Positions 9,583 through 18,441 of a DNA stretch of 64,000 nucleotides are shown here, in pieces. Under the pieces are notes generated by a model. That model was not told where the DNA came from. It saw nothing but the letters and a program-made list of their open reading frames with translations, and did not search any database. The position numbers and the translations under genes are program-made. This DNA comes from Bacillota bacterium (GTDB taxonomy: Bacteria; Bacillota; Clostridia; Lachnospirales; Lachnospiraceae), in contig JAEWAK010000036.1 in the NCBI GenBank assembly GCA_023391695.1, positions 48,221 through 112,220 on the forward strand, given 5' to 3'. Each line of letters opens with the position of its first letter. Position 1 is the stretch's first letter.

Positions 9583-10794
9583 TTATACAACTTTTAATTC
9601 TTCTTCCTTAAGGACCGGCAGCAGGCCGTATTCAATCCGGTATATATCATGAATGCAGGAATTGGCAGATGCACTGCAATCGTAGAGCTGGTCAAAGGTA
9701 AAACCGTTTTTGCGGAATATATCCGCTATTTTCAGGGTCAGGTCCCAATGCCATTCCGGCTCCGGACTTCTGTGGTTCTCCAGTTCCGAACCGGGATTCG
9801 GGCACCAGGCACCGGCAAAGCAGACAATTCCCCTGGAGGCCAGATATTCCACACCTTCCAGGGTAGAACGTTTCGGTTCAATACCGGCAACAATATTGGA
9901 ACGCACCCTGCCGTGGCCGAATACCTTTGCCGCATGTTCCAAGGATTCCCTCCAGTTGTCCCAGCCGCCGCTAAGCTGCTCCTTTCCGGGGCAGATGCTC
10001 TTAAATATATTCTTATCCCAGAATTCTATGTTGATCGCCAGGGTACGGTAACCCGCTTCCTTATACCGGTCTATGATGGCATGGTCCTCCGGTGCCCCGA
10101 TCACCGCCGTTCCATTAAAATCATGGAGGCCAGTTTCCTTCCGGATGGCTTCCGCCACATCAAAATAATAATCCATTTCCCGGTGCTCCGGTATAAAGCC
10201 TCCGGTTAAAGTAACATGATGGTTTCCCGGTTCGCTGTAAGCAAGCTTTACGGTTTCCGCAATCTGTTTCGGGTACTTCCAGGTAATGCCCTCCACCTGG
10301 GCATAGGTATCCTTAGTGGCATTGATATTACAATATAAGCAGTCCAGCCCTTTTTCCTTTAAGTGGCATTCATTGCTGTAAGTAACAAATACAACCCCTT
10401 CCTGATTGTATACGGCGATATTCTTCATCTGTACCCCGTCACTTGTTTTATGACGGTAGTATTCCGGCCTTTTTAAAAAGTTAATTTCAAATACTTTATT
10501 GCCGTTTTCCGTAAGGATATAGGAACCTTTATCATATCCGATGGAAAACCTTGATTTCCGGTAGGAATTAAAAGGAAACAGAAAACCGTTTGGGGAACGG
10601 AAGCCGACCGGATGGGCAATCCCTGCATGGGGCTCCCTGTCATATTCAAACATACCGTGAACCTCTTCCTGATACTTACCTCCAAGGTCAGCAGATTTTA
10701 ACAGGTCATTGACTTCTTTTGTAATCCGGATACCTTCCACGGTAACTTCATTTTTCAGGCGTACTTCTTCATATAATTCACTTTTTAAACTCAA
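9583..10794 (-). CDS. Divergent radical-SAM protein, paralogue 1
   Basis: This 403-residue protein is one of three paralogues in this locus. Cysteines C143, C152 and C155 form a CX8CX2C motif (CHLKEKGLDCLYCN) in place of the classical CX3CX2C. It is followed by TLTGGFIPE, which resembles the SAM-binding GGE segment. I infer a [4Fe-4S] cluster that cleaves S-adenosylmethionine; the substrate is unknown. Extra cysteines late in the chain (CFAGAWC, CSASANSC) are partly absent from the other two copies, so this one may bind a second metal site. The start is a TTG after GGAGG. It is the last gene of a transcript that begins with an importer lipoprotein. Confidence 0.75.
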   Translation of the reverse strand: MSLKSELYEEVRLKNEVTVEGIRITKEVNDLLKSADLGGKYQEEVHGMFEYDREPHAGIAHPVGFRSPNGFLFPFNSYRKSRFSIGYDKGSYILTENGNKVFEINFLKRPEYYRHKTSDGVQMKNIAVYNQEGVVFVTYSNECHLKEKGLDCLYCNINATKDTYAQVEGITWKYPKQIAETVKLAYSEPGNHHVTLTGGFIPEHREMDYYFDVAEAIRKETGLHDFNGTAVIGAPEDHAIIDRYKEAGYRTLAINIEFWDKNIFKSICPGKEQLSGGWDNWRESLEHAAKVFGHGRVRSNIVAGIEPKRSTLEGVEYLASRGIVCFAGAWCPNPGSELENHRSPEPEWHWDLTLKIADIFRKNGFTFDQLYDCSASANSCIHDIYRIEYGLLPVLKEEELKVV

Positions 10795-10844
10795 ATTTGC
10801 CTCCGTTCCTGCACATGATTTTTGCGCATATTATATTTAATTGA

Positions 10845-11714
10845 CTATTCAAACTTCTTATTATCATAAATCCCATACCTCCTTAGAACTGCCTTTCCGA
10901 ACAGCCGGATAAGCCGGTCGGATAAATACCCCATAAGGCCAAGGGTCAATAAGCCGACAAATATCCAGTCCGTGCGGAAATATAACCTGGAAGTATAGAT
11001 TAAGAATCCGATTCCTTCCTTGGCCGCCAGCATCTCTGCCGCCACTATTGAGGTGAATGCCCCGCCAAGTCCCAAGCGGATACCCGTAAAAATATAGGGG
11101 ATCGCCGAGGGTATCAGGACGGAATATATGATCTGCACTTCCGAAGCCCCAAGGGACCTGGCTGCCTGGATCCTGTTTTTGTCAATACTGAGTACCCCGC
11201 TGATGGTGTTGATCAATATAACAAATACCGTAGCATACATAATGAGGATGACTTTGGATTTTTCCCCTGCCCCGAACCACATGAGAAACAAAGTCAGAAA
11301 ACCAATTGCGGGAATGAACCGCAGGAAATCAATAAAGGGTTCAAATATGCGGCGCAGCAGCTCCATACGCCCGATAATAAGACCGCCGGGAATTGCAAGG
11401 AGCATTCCAAGCCCCCACCCGAAACACACCCTTTTCAAGCTGATAAGAATATATTGGAAAAGGGTCCCGTCCAGAATGATTTCCTTTGCGCCTGTTATTG
11501 TTTCAAACGGACTTGGCAGAAAATCCACGGTATAGTAAAGAGATGCCACCCCCCATATCCCAAACAGGAATACCCAGGTTAAAATCCCTTTATCAGCCAG
11601 GTACCAGACAGCTGTGTAAAGGCTGGCCCTGATAAGGGACATCGGATTTGCTTCCTTTTTTACTGCTTCCTTCGTAGTTACTTTATTTCGTTTCGCGTCT
11701 ATTACTCTATCCAC
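10845..11714 (-). CDS. NitT/TauT-type ABC importer permease (set 1)
   Basis: A 289-residue inner-membrane permease of the SsuC/TauC type with about six membrane segments. The EAA loop that contacts the ATPase is visible around AARSLGASEVQIIYSVLIPS. It starts at a GTG with GGAGG eight bases upstream. It lies between its ATPase (33 bp upstream) and radical-SAM paralogue 1 (50 bp downstream). The family imports nitrate, sulfonates, taurine or thiamine precursors. A sulfur compound is my inference from the neighbourhood. Confidence 0.88.
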   Translation of the reverse strand: MDRVIDAKRNKVTTKEAVKKEANPMSLIRASLYTAVWYLADKGILTWVFLFGIWGVASLYYTVDFLPSPFETITGAKEIILDGTLFQYILISLKRVCFGWGLGMLLAIPGGLIIGRMELLRRIFEPFIDFLRFIPAIGFLTLFLMWFGAGEKSKVILIMYATVFVILINTISGVLSIDKNRIQAARSLGASEVQIIYSVLIPSAIPYIFTGIRLGLGGAFTSIVAAEMLAAKEGIGFLIYTSRLYFRTDWIFVGLLTLGLMGYLSDRLIRLFGKAVLRRYGIYDNKKFE

Positions 11715-11746
11715 GTAAAATTCCTCCTTTCAGGCCTCTGAACTGC

Positions 11747-12529
11747 CTATATATTAACTCCAAAATCAAAATGGGCCTGCACCTGGCCGAATAATTCACT
11801 GAATTCAGGGGAGTTTATTTTTCTGGGATAAGGCAGCTCCACATCATAAATTTTATAAATATTGGCTTCCGGGGATTTGGACATGATGCTGATTCTCTGC
11901 CCCAGTAAGATTGCTTCCGTAATGTCATGGGTTACGAAGATAATGGTTTTACGGGTTTGCTCCCAGATTCTAACCAGCTCTATCTGCATGACCCTTCTGG
12001 TGTGGGCGTCCAGGGCCCCGAAGGGTTCATCCATTATCAGAATTTCCGAATCATTTGCAAGGCTTCTGGCTATCTGAACCCTCTGCTTCATGCCTCCCGA
12101 CAATTCCTTCGGATACTTATCTTCATGATTAACAAGCCCTACCAATTTAATATAATTATTGGAAATAACCCGGCGGTCTTTCGATTTAATTCCTTTCATC
12201 CTTAAGCCGTATTCCACGTTTTCCCTTACGGTCAGCCAGGGAAAAATGGCAGAATCCGCATTCTGAAACACGACTCCCCTGTCCCTTCCCGGCTTTGCTA
12301 TTTCTTTTCCGTCTATAGTTATGCTTCCTTCCGACTTCGCAAGAAAGCCCGCAATAATATTTAATAATGTGGATTTCCCGCACCCGCTGGGTCCGAGAAG
12401 AATATGGAATTCCCCTTTCTTAATTTTCAGGCTGATATTGGCAATTACGTTCTGCCTGTCTTTATTTCCGGAATCATTGTCCATATACTTTTTGGATACA
12501 TTATCAATTTTTATCCATGTTTCATCCAT
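11747..12529 (-). CDS. NitT/TauT-type ABC importer ATPase (set 1)
   Basis: A 260-residue cytoplasmic ATPase. It has Walker A GPSGCGKST, signature LSGGMKQRVQIARSLA, Walker B ILIMDEPFGALD and the switch histidine in VTHDITEA. It resembles SsuB and TauB. It pairs with the permease at 10845 and the lipoprotein at 12668. The ATG has an AGGAGG site. Confidence 0.9.
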   Translation of the reverse strand: MDETWIKIDNVSKKYMDNDSGNKDRQNVIANISLKIKKGEFHILLGPSGCGKSTLLNIIAGFLAKSEGSITIDGKEIAKPGRDRGVVFQNADSAIFPWLTVRENVEYGLRMKGIKSKDRRVISNNYIKLVGLVNHEDKYPKELSGGMKQRVQIARSLANDSEILIMDEPFGALDAHTRRVMQIELVRIWEQTRKTIIFVTHDITEAILLGQRISIMSKSPEANIYKIYDVELPYPRKINSPEFSELFGQVQAHFDFGVNI

Positions 12530-12667
12530 AAATAATTACCTCCTTATTTCATTATGACATACCGCATCTGCCCGGTGCCGGCTGCTATTCCATTCGGAAA
12601 TTTAAATTAACCGGCATTACTCCAGTGTAAACAACGGGTCTGAATTTAGTCAAATCCGTAAAATATT

Positions 12668-13744
12668 TTACTTGTCTTTATAAGTTATGGTATCCGGAAA
12701 TACAGCCTGCAAAGGGTTTAAATAGATATAGTCTTTTACACTGAAGTCATATTTAATTAATTCGTTCTCTATGGACCATTTCGTAACACTGTCTAACTGG
12801 TTAAAATCCTCCTGGGAAAAACGGATGTCAAATACTGTATCTTTTAAGACTTTCTCTATGTTTTCCAAGGGAATATTAAAGTTATCCCTGACAATTTCAG
12901 CCGCTTCATGCTGGTCAGAATTAATAGCATCGGCTGCTTCCTTTAAGGCCTGCAAAAGCCGTTCTATCCCCTCTTCATTCTTTTCCAGGTAACTTTTTTT
13001 CAGCATTAAGAATCCCTGGGGAGCAAATCCGATCAAACTGTAATCCCCCAGGCTTCTGCCTCCCAGTTCTTCTATCTGTGCACTGGTATCACCGCCTGCC
13101 CAGATGGCATCTGCCTCACCGGATTTTACCAGTGCCAGCCCTTCTGCCGTACTGCTGATATACAGGGGATTTACGGAGGCTGGGTCAATTCCGTACTGGG
13201 CATAGGTCTGGGCCCAGATATATTCGTTGACGGTGCCTTTTTGGACTACTACGGATTTTCCGGCCAGATCTACTACTTTCTGTACACTGTCATCCAGTAC
13301 ATAGAGCTTTGATCCGCTTAATTTATTGCCTGCAATAAAGGAAATAAACTGCAGTTCACTGGCGCCTCCCAGACGGCTTACCGCCGCAAAATCCATAGCT
13401 TCCCCCAAGTCTGCCTGGTCAAGCTGTACGGCATTAATGGTGTCGATTCCGTAAGCATAAGTCTGGAATTTTGCTTCAATGTTGTACTTCTTTAATATTC
13501 CTTTATTTTCTGCTACCCAGAAGGGATAGGCAAAGGTTCCGGAATCCACGGCAATATTAATTTTAAAAGGTTCACTGTCCCAGGTGCTGGCTGCGGTATC
13601 TGCCGTTGTCCCGCTGTCGGCTGACGCAGCCTGGCTCTTGGTAGCCTTTGTATCGGCCTTATCGGAACATCCGGTAAACGCACCTGCGGTTAAACTCATA
13701 ATTAACAGGATGACCCCGGTTATTTTTAATTTATTATTTCTCAT
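12668..13744 (-). CDS. NitT/TauT-type substrate-binding lipoprotein (set 1)
   Basis: A roughly 358-residue exported lipoprotein. The signal peptide MRNNKLKITGVILLI ends in a lipobox (TAGAFTGC). The mature part is an NMT1/SsuA-like periplasmic-binding fold starting FKINIAVDSGTFAYPF. It is the first gene of a transcript with its own promoter and attenuator leader (14229-14427). I place the start at the ATG at 13744 rather than the open frame further up, because the lipoprotein signal begins there. A structured hairpin element ends only about 17 bases before it. Confidence 0.87.
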   Translation of the reverse strand: MRNNKLKITGVILLIMSLTAGAFTGCSDKADTKATKSQAASADSGTTADTAASTWDSEPFKINIAVDSGTFAYPFWVAENKGILKKYNIEAKFQTYAYGIDTINAVQLDQADLGEAMDFAAVSRLGGASELQFISFIAGNKLSGSKLYVLDDSVQKVVDLAGKSVVVQKGTVNEYIWAQTYAQYGIDPASVNPLYISSTAEGLALVKSGEADAIWAGGDTSAQIEELGGRSLGDYSLIGFAPQGFLMLKKSYLEKNEEGIERLLQALKEAADAINSDQHEAAEIVRDNFNIPLENIEKVLKDTVFDIRFSQEDFNQLDSVTKWSIENELIKYDFSVKDYIYLNPLQAVFPDTITYKDK

Positions 13745-13895
13745 AATTACACCCATTGCATATCGTGGGCCGGCCCACGATACTGCCACAAATAAATAGG
13801 TTGAAAGAAGCTATTTGCGGCATCCTTTCTCTGATTATATTTTCTTTTAACCTTCGCAACCTGATGCCGCTTCTGCGGCATCACAAATAATGGTG
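13743..13895 (-). repeat. Structured double-hairpin element before the importer lipoprotein gene
   Basis: Reading on the minus strand: a GATGCCGC/GCGGCATC hairpin (13863-13882), a weaker stem (GGTTAAAAGAA with TTCTTTCAACC), the spacer TTTGTGGCAGTA, a perfect 22-bp palindrome (13761-13782), then ATGCAATGGGTGTA directly before the start codon. The same architecture with different stem sequences lies before the permease gene at 20465. Its role is unknown. Confidence 0.65.
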
Positions 13896-14228
13896 GAAGA
13901 AGCTTGGAATAAGCACCCTCTGTGCTCATTTCCAGGTTCTTCCTAATCCCTCCTGTGTCGTTCCTGCCTTTTGGCACAAGCAATGCAACTGTTATAACCC
14001 GCTTTCAATAACACAGATAACTCCTTTTACCTTCATTCATAATCAGTTTTTTTAACATTTCATTCTCCTTTCGGTTAAAAAGAGGTTTAAAAATGTTTTA
14101 CCATTTTTAAGCCTCCGTTGTCCGGTCAGCCTGCCGTTATCCAATAATATTCTACACATCCAAAATTAAGAGAGCAACGAATCCTCCATTTTGTTATACA
14201 GGAAACTCAAGGCTTTTGCTATGTAACG

Positions 14229-14288
14229 AAAAAAGGCTTCAGAATGCAGTTTTATTATTCCTGCTTTCTAAAACCTCCAGTTATCCGG
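14229..14288 (-). terminator. Leader attenuator of importer set 1: antiterminator hairpin plus intrinsic terminator
   Basis: The terminator stem pairs 14261-14275 with 14235-14249 (14 of 15 positions) and is followed by TTTTTT on the minus strand. A competing hairpin (CCGG-ATAA-CTGG at 14277-14288, extended by AAAC with GTTT) uses the 5' arm of the terminator. The same hairpin occurs in the nifH-like leader at 26417-26485. No gene is interrupted, so this is a transcription attenuator about 500 bp before the lipoprotein gene. Confidence 0.75.
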
Positions 14289-14346
14289 TTAGTTTCGGGT
14301 CAATAATCAATTGTTTTATTTCTTGTGCATAAGTAATTATAGGTTG

Positions 14347-14376
14347 ATTATAATTGGTACCCGGCAAAGCTGTCAA
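14347..14376 (-). promoter_or_regulatory. Promoter of importer set 1 / radical-SAM 1 transcript
   Basis: On the minus strand TTGACA (14371-14376) and TATAAT (14347-14352) are consensus hexamers with an 18-base spacer. It matches the promoter at 26538 in position relative to the conserved upstream motif and downstream attenuator. Confidence 0.85.
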
Positions 14377-14400
14377 TCAGCCGGGGTGAATATATAAACT

Positions 14401-14427
14401 TTTTCCTGGTGACAGGTAAATTTTGTC
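14401..14427. promoter_or_regulatory. Shared 27-bp upstream operator-like motif (copy 1)
   Basis: TTTTCCTGGTGACAGGTAAA and the following seven bases match the motif at 26591-26617 at 23 of 27 positions. In both cases 24 bases separate it from the -35 box. The core CTGGTkACAG is a weak palindrome. The position fits an activator-binding site. Confidence 0.75.
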
Positions 14428-14467
14428 TTTCTTTTCCATTTACTTCTTAACTGACTTATATGGAAAA

Positions 14468-15841
14468 CTATCCGTATACCCGGGACCCGTTTCCTGTTTT
14501 CAATATCTTTTTAATATTGATCTGAAACACCGTAAAGGTCATGCAGGAAGCAGAGATATCCGCAATCGCCGTGGCCCAGAATACGCCGTCCACGCCCCAG
14601 AATAAGGGAAGGATATAAGCTAAGGGTATCATAACAATTAATTTCCGGAATAGAACCAGAAAAATTGAAAACCCGGCCTGTCCTATGGCTAAAAATGTAG
14701 TCTGGCAGGTAATATGCAGTGCTATGGCCCATAGACCGCCAAAATAAATCGGCATTTTTAAGGCGGTAAGTTCTACCAGTTCCCGGTTATTGCTGAATAT
14801 GCCCGTAATAAATTGGGCTTTATAAAGCAGGAACAGAAAAGACAGAAGACCAAAGGTAAAAGTGCATTTTATAGCCAGTTTATAAGTATCCATAACACGT
14901 TTGTAATTGCCTGCACCGTAATTGTAACTGATAATAGGCTGTGCACCCTGGGTGATACCTATTATCGGGATATTGAGTATCACCATAATGCTGGTCATGA
15001 CGGTAACCGCACCAATGTACATATCCCCGCCGTATTTGCGGAACTGGGTATTTAAAACCACATTGATCAAACTGGTTGAGCTTTCAATGATAAACGGGGA
15101 AATTCCCAGCTTTACAATAGCTTTGACAATCGGAATATCCGGTTTTAAATATCTGGCACGGATACGGACCGTACTTTTCTTTGAGCACAGGAATATAAGG
15201 ATCCAGCCTGCACTGATTCCCTGGGCAATAACGGTTGCCAGGGCCGCGCCTTTAACTCCCCAATGGAATACGAAGATAAAAACCGGATCCAATGCCGTAT
15301 TGATAACCGCTCCAATCAGGATGGACATCATGGCTGTCTTTGCAAAACCTTGGGCGCTGATAAAGGAATTAAGGCCTAAGGCTAATTGCACAAAAACAGT
15401 TCCCAGAATATAAACGGATAAGAAATCGTTGGCATAAGCAAAGGTTTCTTTCCCTGCACCAAAGGCATACAGAATGGGTTCTTTGGTGATAAGTAAAAAC
15501 CCGGTTAATATAACTGAAATAATCACCAGCATACTGGTACAGTTCCCCAGTATTTTTTCCGACCGTTCCTTATTGCCGGCTCCTAAACTGATGGCTGCCA
15601 AAGGCGCCCCTCCTTTACCAAGGAGGGAGCCAAAGGCCGAAATTGTTATGGTAATGGGAAAGGTTATCCCGATTCCGGTAATCGCCAGGGCTCCCACCTC
15701 CGGTAAATGCCCGATAAAAATCCTGTCTATTACGTTGTATAATGCATTGATTAATTGTGCAATGATTGCAGGTGCGGCCAGCCGGGCCAGATGTCCTGCT
15801 ATTTTTCCCTCTCCCAGGGTATTATCTTTAACTTGCTCCAC
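14468..15841 (-). CDS. MATE-family multidrug/toxin efflux transporter
   Basis: A 457-residue membrane protein with about 12 hydrophobic segments in two similar halves, typical of MATE cation-coupled exporters. The N-terminal half starts with LARLAAPAIIAQLINALYN and IFIGHLPEVGALAITG, which are MATE signatures. The start is a GTG with AAGGAATG upstream. It sits 110 bp after radical-SAM 2 on the same strand and before the promoter of importer set 1, so it may be the last gene of the nitrogenase-like transcript. Whether it exports a product of this pathway is unknown. Confidence 0.85.
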   Translation of the reverse strand: MEQVKDNTLGEGKIAGHLARLAAPAIIAQLINALYNVIDRIFIGHLPEVGALAITGIGITFPITITISAFGSLLGKGGAPLAAISLGAGNKERSEKILGNCTSMLVIISVILTGFLLITKEPILYAFGAGKETFAYANDFLSVYILGTVFVQLALGLNSFISAQGFAKTAMMSILIGAVINTALDPVFIFVFHWGVKGAALATVIAQGISAGWILIFLCSKKSTVRIRARYLKPDIPIVKAIVKLGISPFIIESSTSLINVVLNTQFRKYGGDMYIGAVTVMTSIMVILNIPIIGITQGAQPIISYNYGAGNYKRVMDTYKLAIKCTFTFGLLSFLFLLYKAQFITGIFSNNRELVELTALKMPIYFGGLWAIALHITCQTTFLAIGQAGFSIFLVLFRKLIVMIPLAYILPLFWGVDGVFWATAIADISASCMTFTVFQINIKKILKTGNGSRVYG

Positions 15842-15950
15842 TTAACTCATTCCTTCACAATAATTGATTATTTTAAGCTCTCATCCGGTTCCTGACTCTC
15901 CTTTATATTACTTTGGCCTTTCTGATAACCATTTCATCCACTGTTAGTAC

Positions 15951-17138
15951 TTACTTTTTAAATACCGGCAGTCTTTCTTCCTCAATCCGGAAAATATCAT
16001 GGACTAAGAAATCGGCAGAAGGAGATACGTCAAAGTATTCTTCAAAGGTAAAGCCTGCCTGCTTAAAGATTTTATACGTCTTTTGGGCTAAATCGTAATG
16101 CCATTCCGGATAAGGAGTCCTGTGGCCTTCCAGTTTGGATCCGGGATTTGGATTCCAGGCGTTGGTCAGGCTTAAAATGCCTCTTTTCGCAAAATACTCT
16201 ACACCCTCCAATATTTTCTCTTTCGGTTCAATACCGGAAACAAAACCGGTTCTTACCTTACCCCAGCCGAATACGCCTACGGCATACTCCAGGGCATCCA
16301 CCCAGTGCTGCCAGCCGCCGCATTCGGATTCTTTGCCCGGACAGATGGTCTTAAATATGTTTTTATCCCAGATTTCAATCTGGATGGCTATAGTACGGTA
16401 GCCGGCTTCCTTATATTTGTCAATAACGCTTAAGTCCTTGGGAGCCCCGATAACTGCCGTTCCATTGAAATCTTCCTCACCCACATGTTCCTGGATGGCC
16501 TCCGCCACATCGATGTAATAATCCACTTCCCTTCTCTCCGGGATAAAACCTCCCGTAATATTTACATGTTTGCCGTTATCATATTTAAAGGCAGCTGCCA
16601 CGGTTTCCCCGATCTGTTTCGGATTCTTCCACTTTATGTTCTCGGCTTCCGCATAAGTATTCTTAGTGGCATTGGCATTACAGAATAAACAGTCCAGTCC
16701 GGTATCCTTTAACGCGCATTCATTGCTGTAGGCTACCCCTACGGTACCGGTGGGATTAAAGCTTGCCACATGGGACATGGCGGTTCCGTCAGAAGTCTTT
16801 AATCCGTAATAATAAGGCCTTTCAAAGAATTTAATGGGGAACTGTTCCTTGCCCCTGTCCAGCAGATAAAACTCGCCGTCATGGAATTCCAGGGAAACTT
16901 CAGATCTGGGATCCCAGTTAAAATTATAATTAAGCCCGTTGGGTGATGTAAAACTGCAGGGAAATAAAGTTCCCACATGATCTACATGGTCCATCTCAAA
17001 TAATCCGTGAATCTGTTCCTGATATTTTGTACCAAGCTCCAGGTTTTTGAAAATAGACGGTTTTACATTGACTCCTTCTACATTTACCTTAGATTTGAGT
17101 GCCAGTTCATCGTATAATATATCTTTTAAATTACCCAT
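15951..17138 (-). CDS. Divergent radical-SAM protein, paralogue 2
   Basis: A 395-residue protein strongly similar to paralogue 3 and clearly related to paralogue 1. C141, C150 and C153 form the CX8CX2C cluster motif (CALKDTGLDCLFCN), followed by NITGGFIPERREVDYY. Conserved blocks ICPGKE, NGTAVIGAPKD and GSKLEGHR occur in the paralogues. The ATG has GGAGG upstream. It lies only 17 bp after the importer lipoprotein at 17155, so the two are co-translated units of one operon. I infer radical chemistry on the imported compound or on an intermediate; the reaction is not predictable. Confidence 0.77.
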   Translation of the reverse strand: MGNLKDILYDELALKSKVNVEGVNVKPSIFKNLELGTKYQEQIHGLFEMDHVDHVGTLFPCSFTSPNGLNYNFNWDPRSEVSLEFHDGEFYLLDRGKEQFPIKFFERPYYYGLKTSDGTAMSHVASFNPTGTVGVAYSNECALKDTGLDCLFCNANATKNTYAEAENIKWKNPKQIGETVAAAFKYDNGKHVNITGGFIPERREVDYYIDVAEAIQEHVGEEDFNGTAVIGAPKDLSVIDKYKEAGYRTIAIQIEIWDKNIFKTICPGKESECGGWQHWVDALEYAVGVFGWGKVRTGFVSGIEPKEKILEGVEYFAKRGILSLTNAWNPNPGSKLEGHRTPYPEWHYDLAQKTYKIFKQAGFTFEEYFDVSPSADFLVHDIFRIEEERLPVFKK

Positions 17139-17154
17139 TTAACCGCCTCCTGTC

Positions 17155-18339
17155 TTATTCTCCGAGTTCACTGTATGCTGCTTCATAAAAACCTTTGTTG
17201 ATCCAGTCTTCAAAATTAAGTTCATTTTCGATTAAAGCGTTATCCAACAGGAACCTAATTGTACTTTGTCCGCTGGTAATCAGGGCATCGTCAGCCTTAA
17301 TGCTAAAATAATTGTCATGGTTCGGATACAGATATTCATAAGAGCTTTCCGTATCTCCGGTGGTGGTCCATTGTTTTAACATTACCGTATCATCTTCTTT
17401 CGCCAGCTTCTGTGCCTTTACCAAAGCACGTATTAAGGCTTTGATTATATCGGGATTATCATTAATATACGCCGTTCTTGCAATACCGTATCCGCCACAG
17501 TTCCATTCCGGATGATCCCTGTAATCCACCAGGACTCTTCCATAGCCTTTTTCAATCAGGTTGGATAAAGTGCTGCCGCCGACTACCGCACCGTCAACAC
17601 TACCGGATACCAGGGCTTCCGCAGAACCCTGGGCATTTAGATTGACAAATTCCACATCCTCAATAGTCAGGCCGTTCGCCGTCAGAATATCAATAAATAC
17701 CTTGTGCATAAAAGCGCCTTTTTGTGTGGCAATTTTTTTACCCTTAAGGTCCTGTACCGAAGCAAAAGAAGAATCCTTGGGAACTACCAGGGAAGCTCCG
17801 CTGTTTAATCCGCTTAAGCTGATAATCTGTGTATCAATCCCTGCCGCCTTGCCGATAATAGCCGGAACATCCCCGAGAAAGCCTACGTCCAGGCTGCCGC
17901 CAGCCAGGGCTTCGTTAATGGCCGGGCCTGCACCTGTCATGGGTATAAATTCCGCTTTCACACCGATTGCCCCCAATTCCTCATCAATAAATCCCTGATC
18001 CCTTGCAACACCTAAAGTATCCGAAATAATTCCGGTACCGGTAACATCTACAAATCCGATTTTAACCGCCTCCGCAGTGTGTCCGGTGGGCAGTGACGAT
18101 GTTTCTCTGTCCGTATCCTGGGTTACTGTTTCTGCCGCATTTTCCGAGCCGGCCGGATCCGTATCGGCATTTTCTTCTGAATTTGCATCTTCCGTTTTTC
18201 CTTCACTGCCAGTATCTGCTGCTGTCTGGGTACCGGTTTCCGAACCGGTTTCGGAAGCTTTTTTCCCGCAGCCCGCCATTAAGGATACAATAAGTATTAA
18301 TAATAGTGTCAGTGCCGTTAATTTTCTGTTTTTTTTCAT
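17155..18339 (-). CDS. NitT/TauT-type substrate-binding lipoprotein (set 2)
   Basis: About 394 residues. The signal sequence MKKNRKLTALTLLLIL ends in lipobox SLMAGC, then comes a Thr/Glu/Ser-rich linker of about 60 residues, then an SsuA-like binding domain (AVKIGFVDVTGTG, GGSLDVGFLGDVPAI). SsuA-type proteins deliver aliphatic sulfonates or similar compounds. The ATG at 18339 is chosen because GGAGG lies six bases upstream and the signal peptide begins there. Its partners are the ATPase at 19690 and the permease at 20465. Confidence 0.88.
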   Translation of the reverse strand: MKKNRKLTALTLLLILIVSLMAGCGKKASETGSETGTQTAADTGSEGKTEDANSEENADTDPAGSENAAETVTQDTDRETSSLPTGHTAEAVKIGFVDVTGTGIISDTLGVARDQGFIDEELGAIGVKAEFIPMTGAGPAINEALAGGSLDVGFLGDVPAIIGKAAGIDTQIISLSGLNSGASLVVPKDSSFASVQDLKGKKIATQKGAFMHKVFIDILTANGLTIEDVEFVNLNAQGSAEALVSGSVDGAVVGGSTLSNLIEKGYGRVLVDYRDHPEWNCGGYGIARTAYINDNPDIIKALIRALVKAQKLAKEDDTVMLKQWTTTGDTESSYEYLYPNHDNYFSIKADDALITSGQSTIRFLLDNALIENELNFEDWINKGFYEAAYSELGE

Positions 18340-18441
18340 TCTTTTCCTCCATTCCTTCGCATGTATAATGCGCATCTGAAGTTTGCGCTTAAGTTTACAG
18401 TCACAAACTTTGCCGTCGCTGTCAAACGGTTTCCATTGCTT

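Noticed and set aside
13745..14346. ANTAR or T-box type leader
   Set aside because: The conserved hairpin has a four-base AWAA loop and not the hexaloop pair of ANTAR targets, and there is no T-box sequence. The only lone receiver nearby lacks an ANTAR domain.
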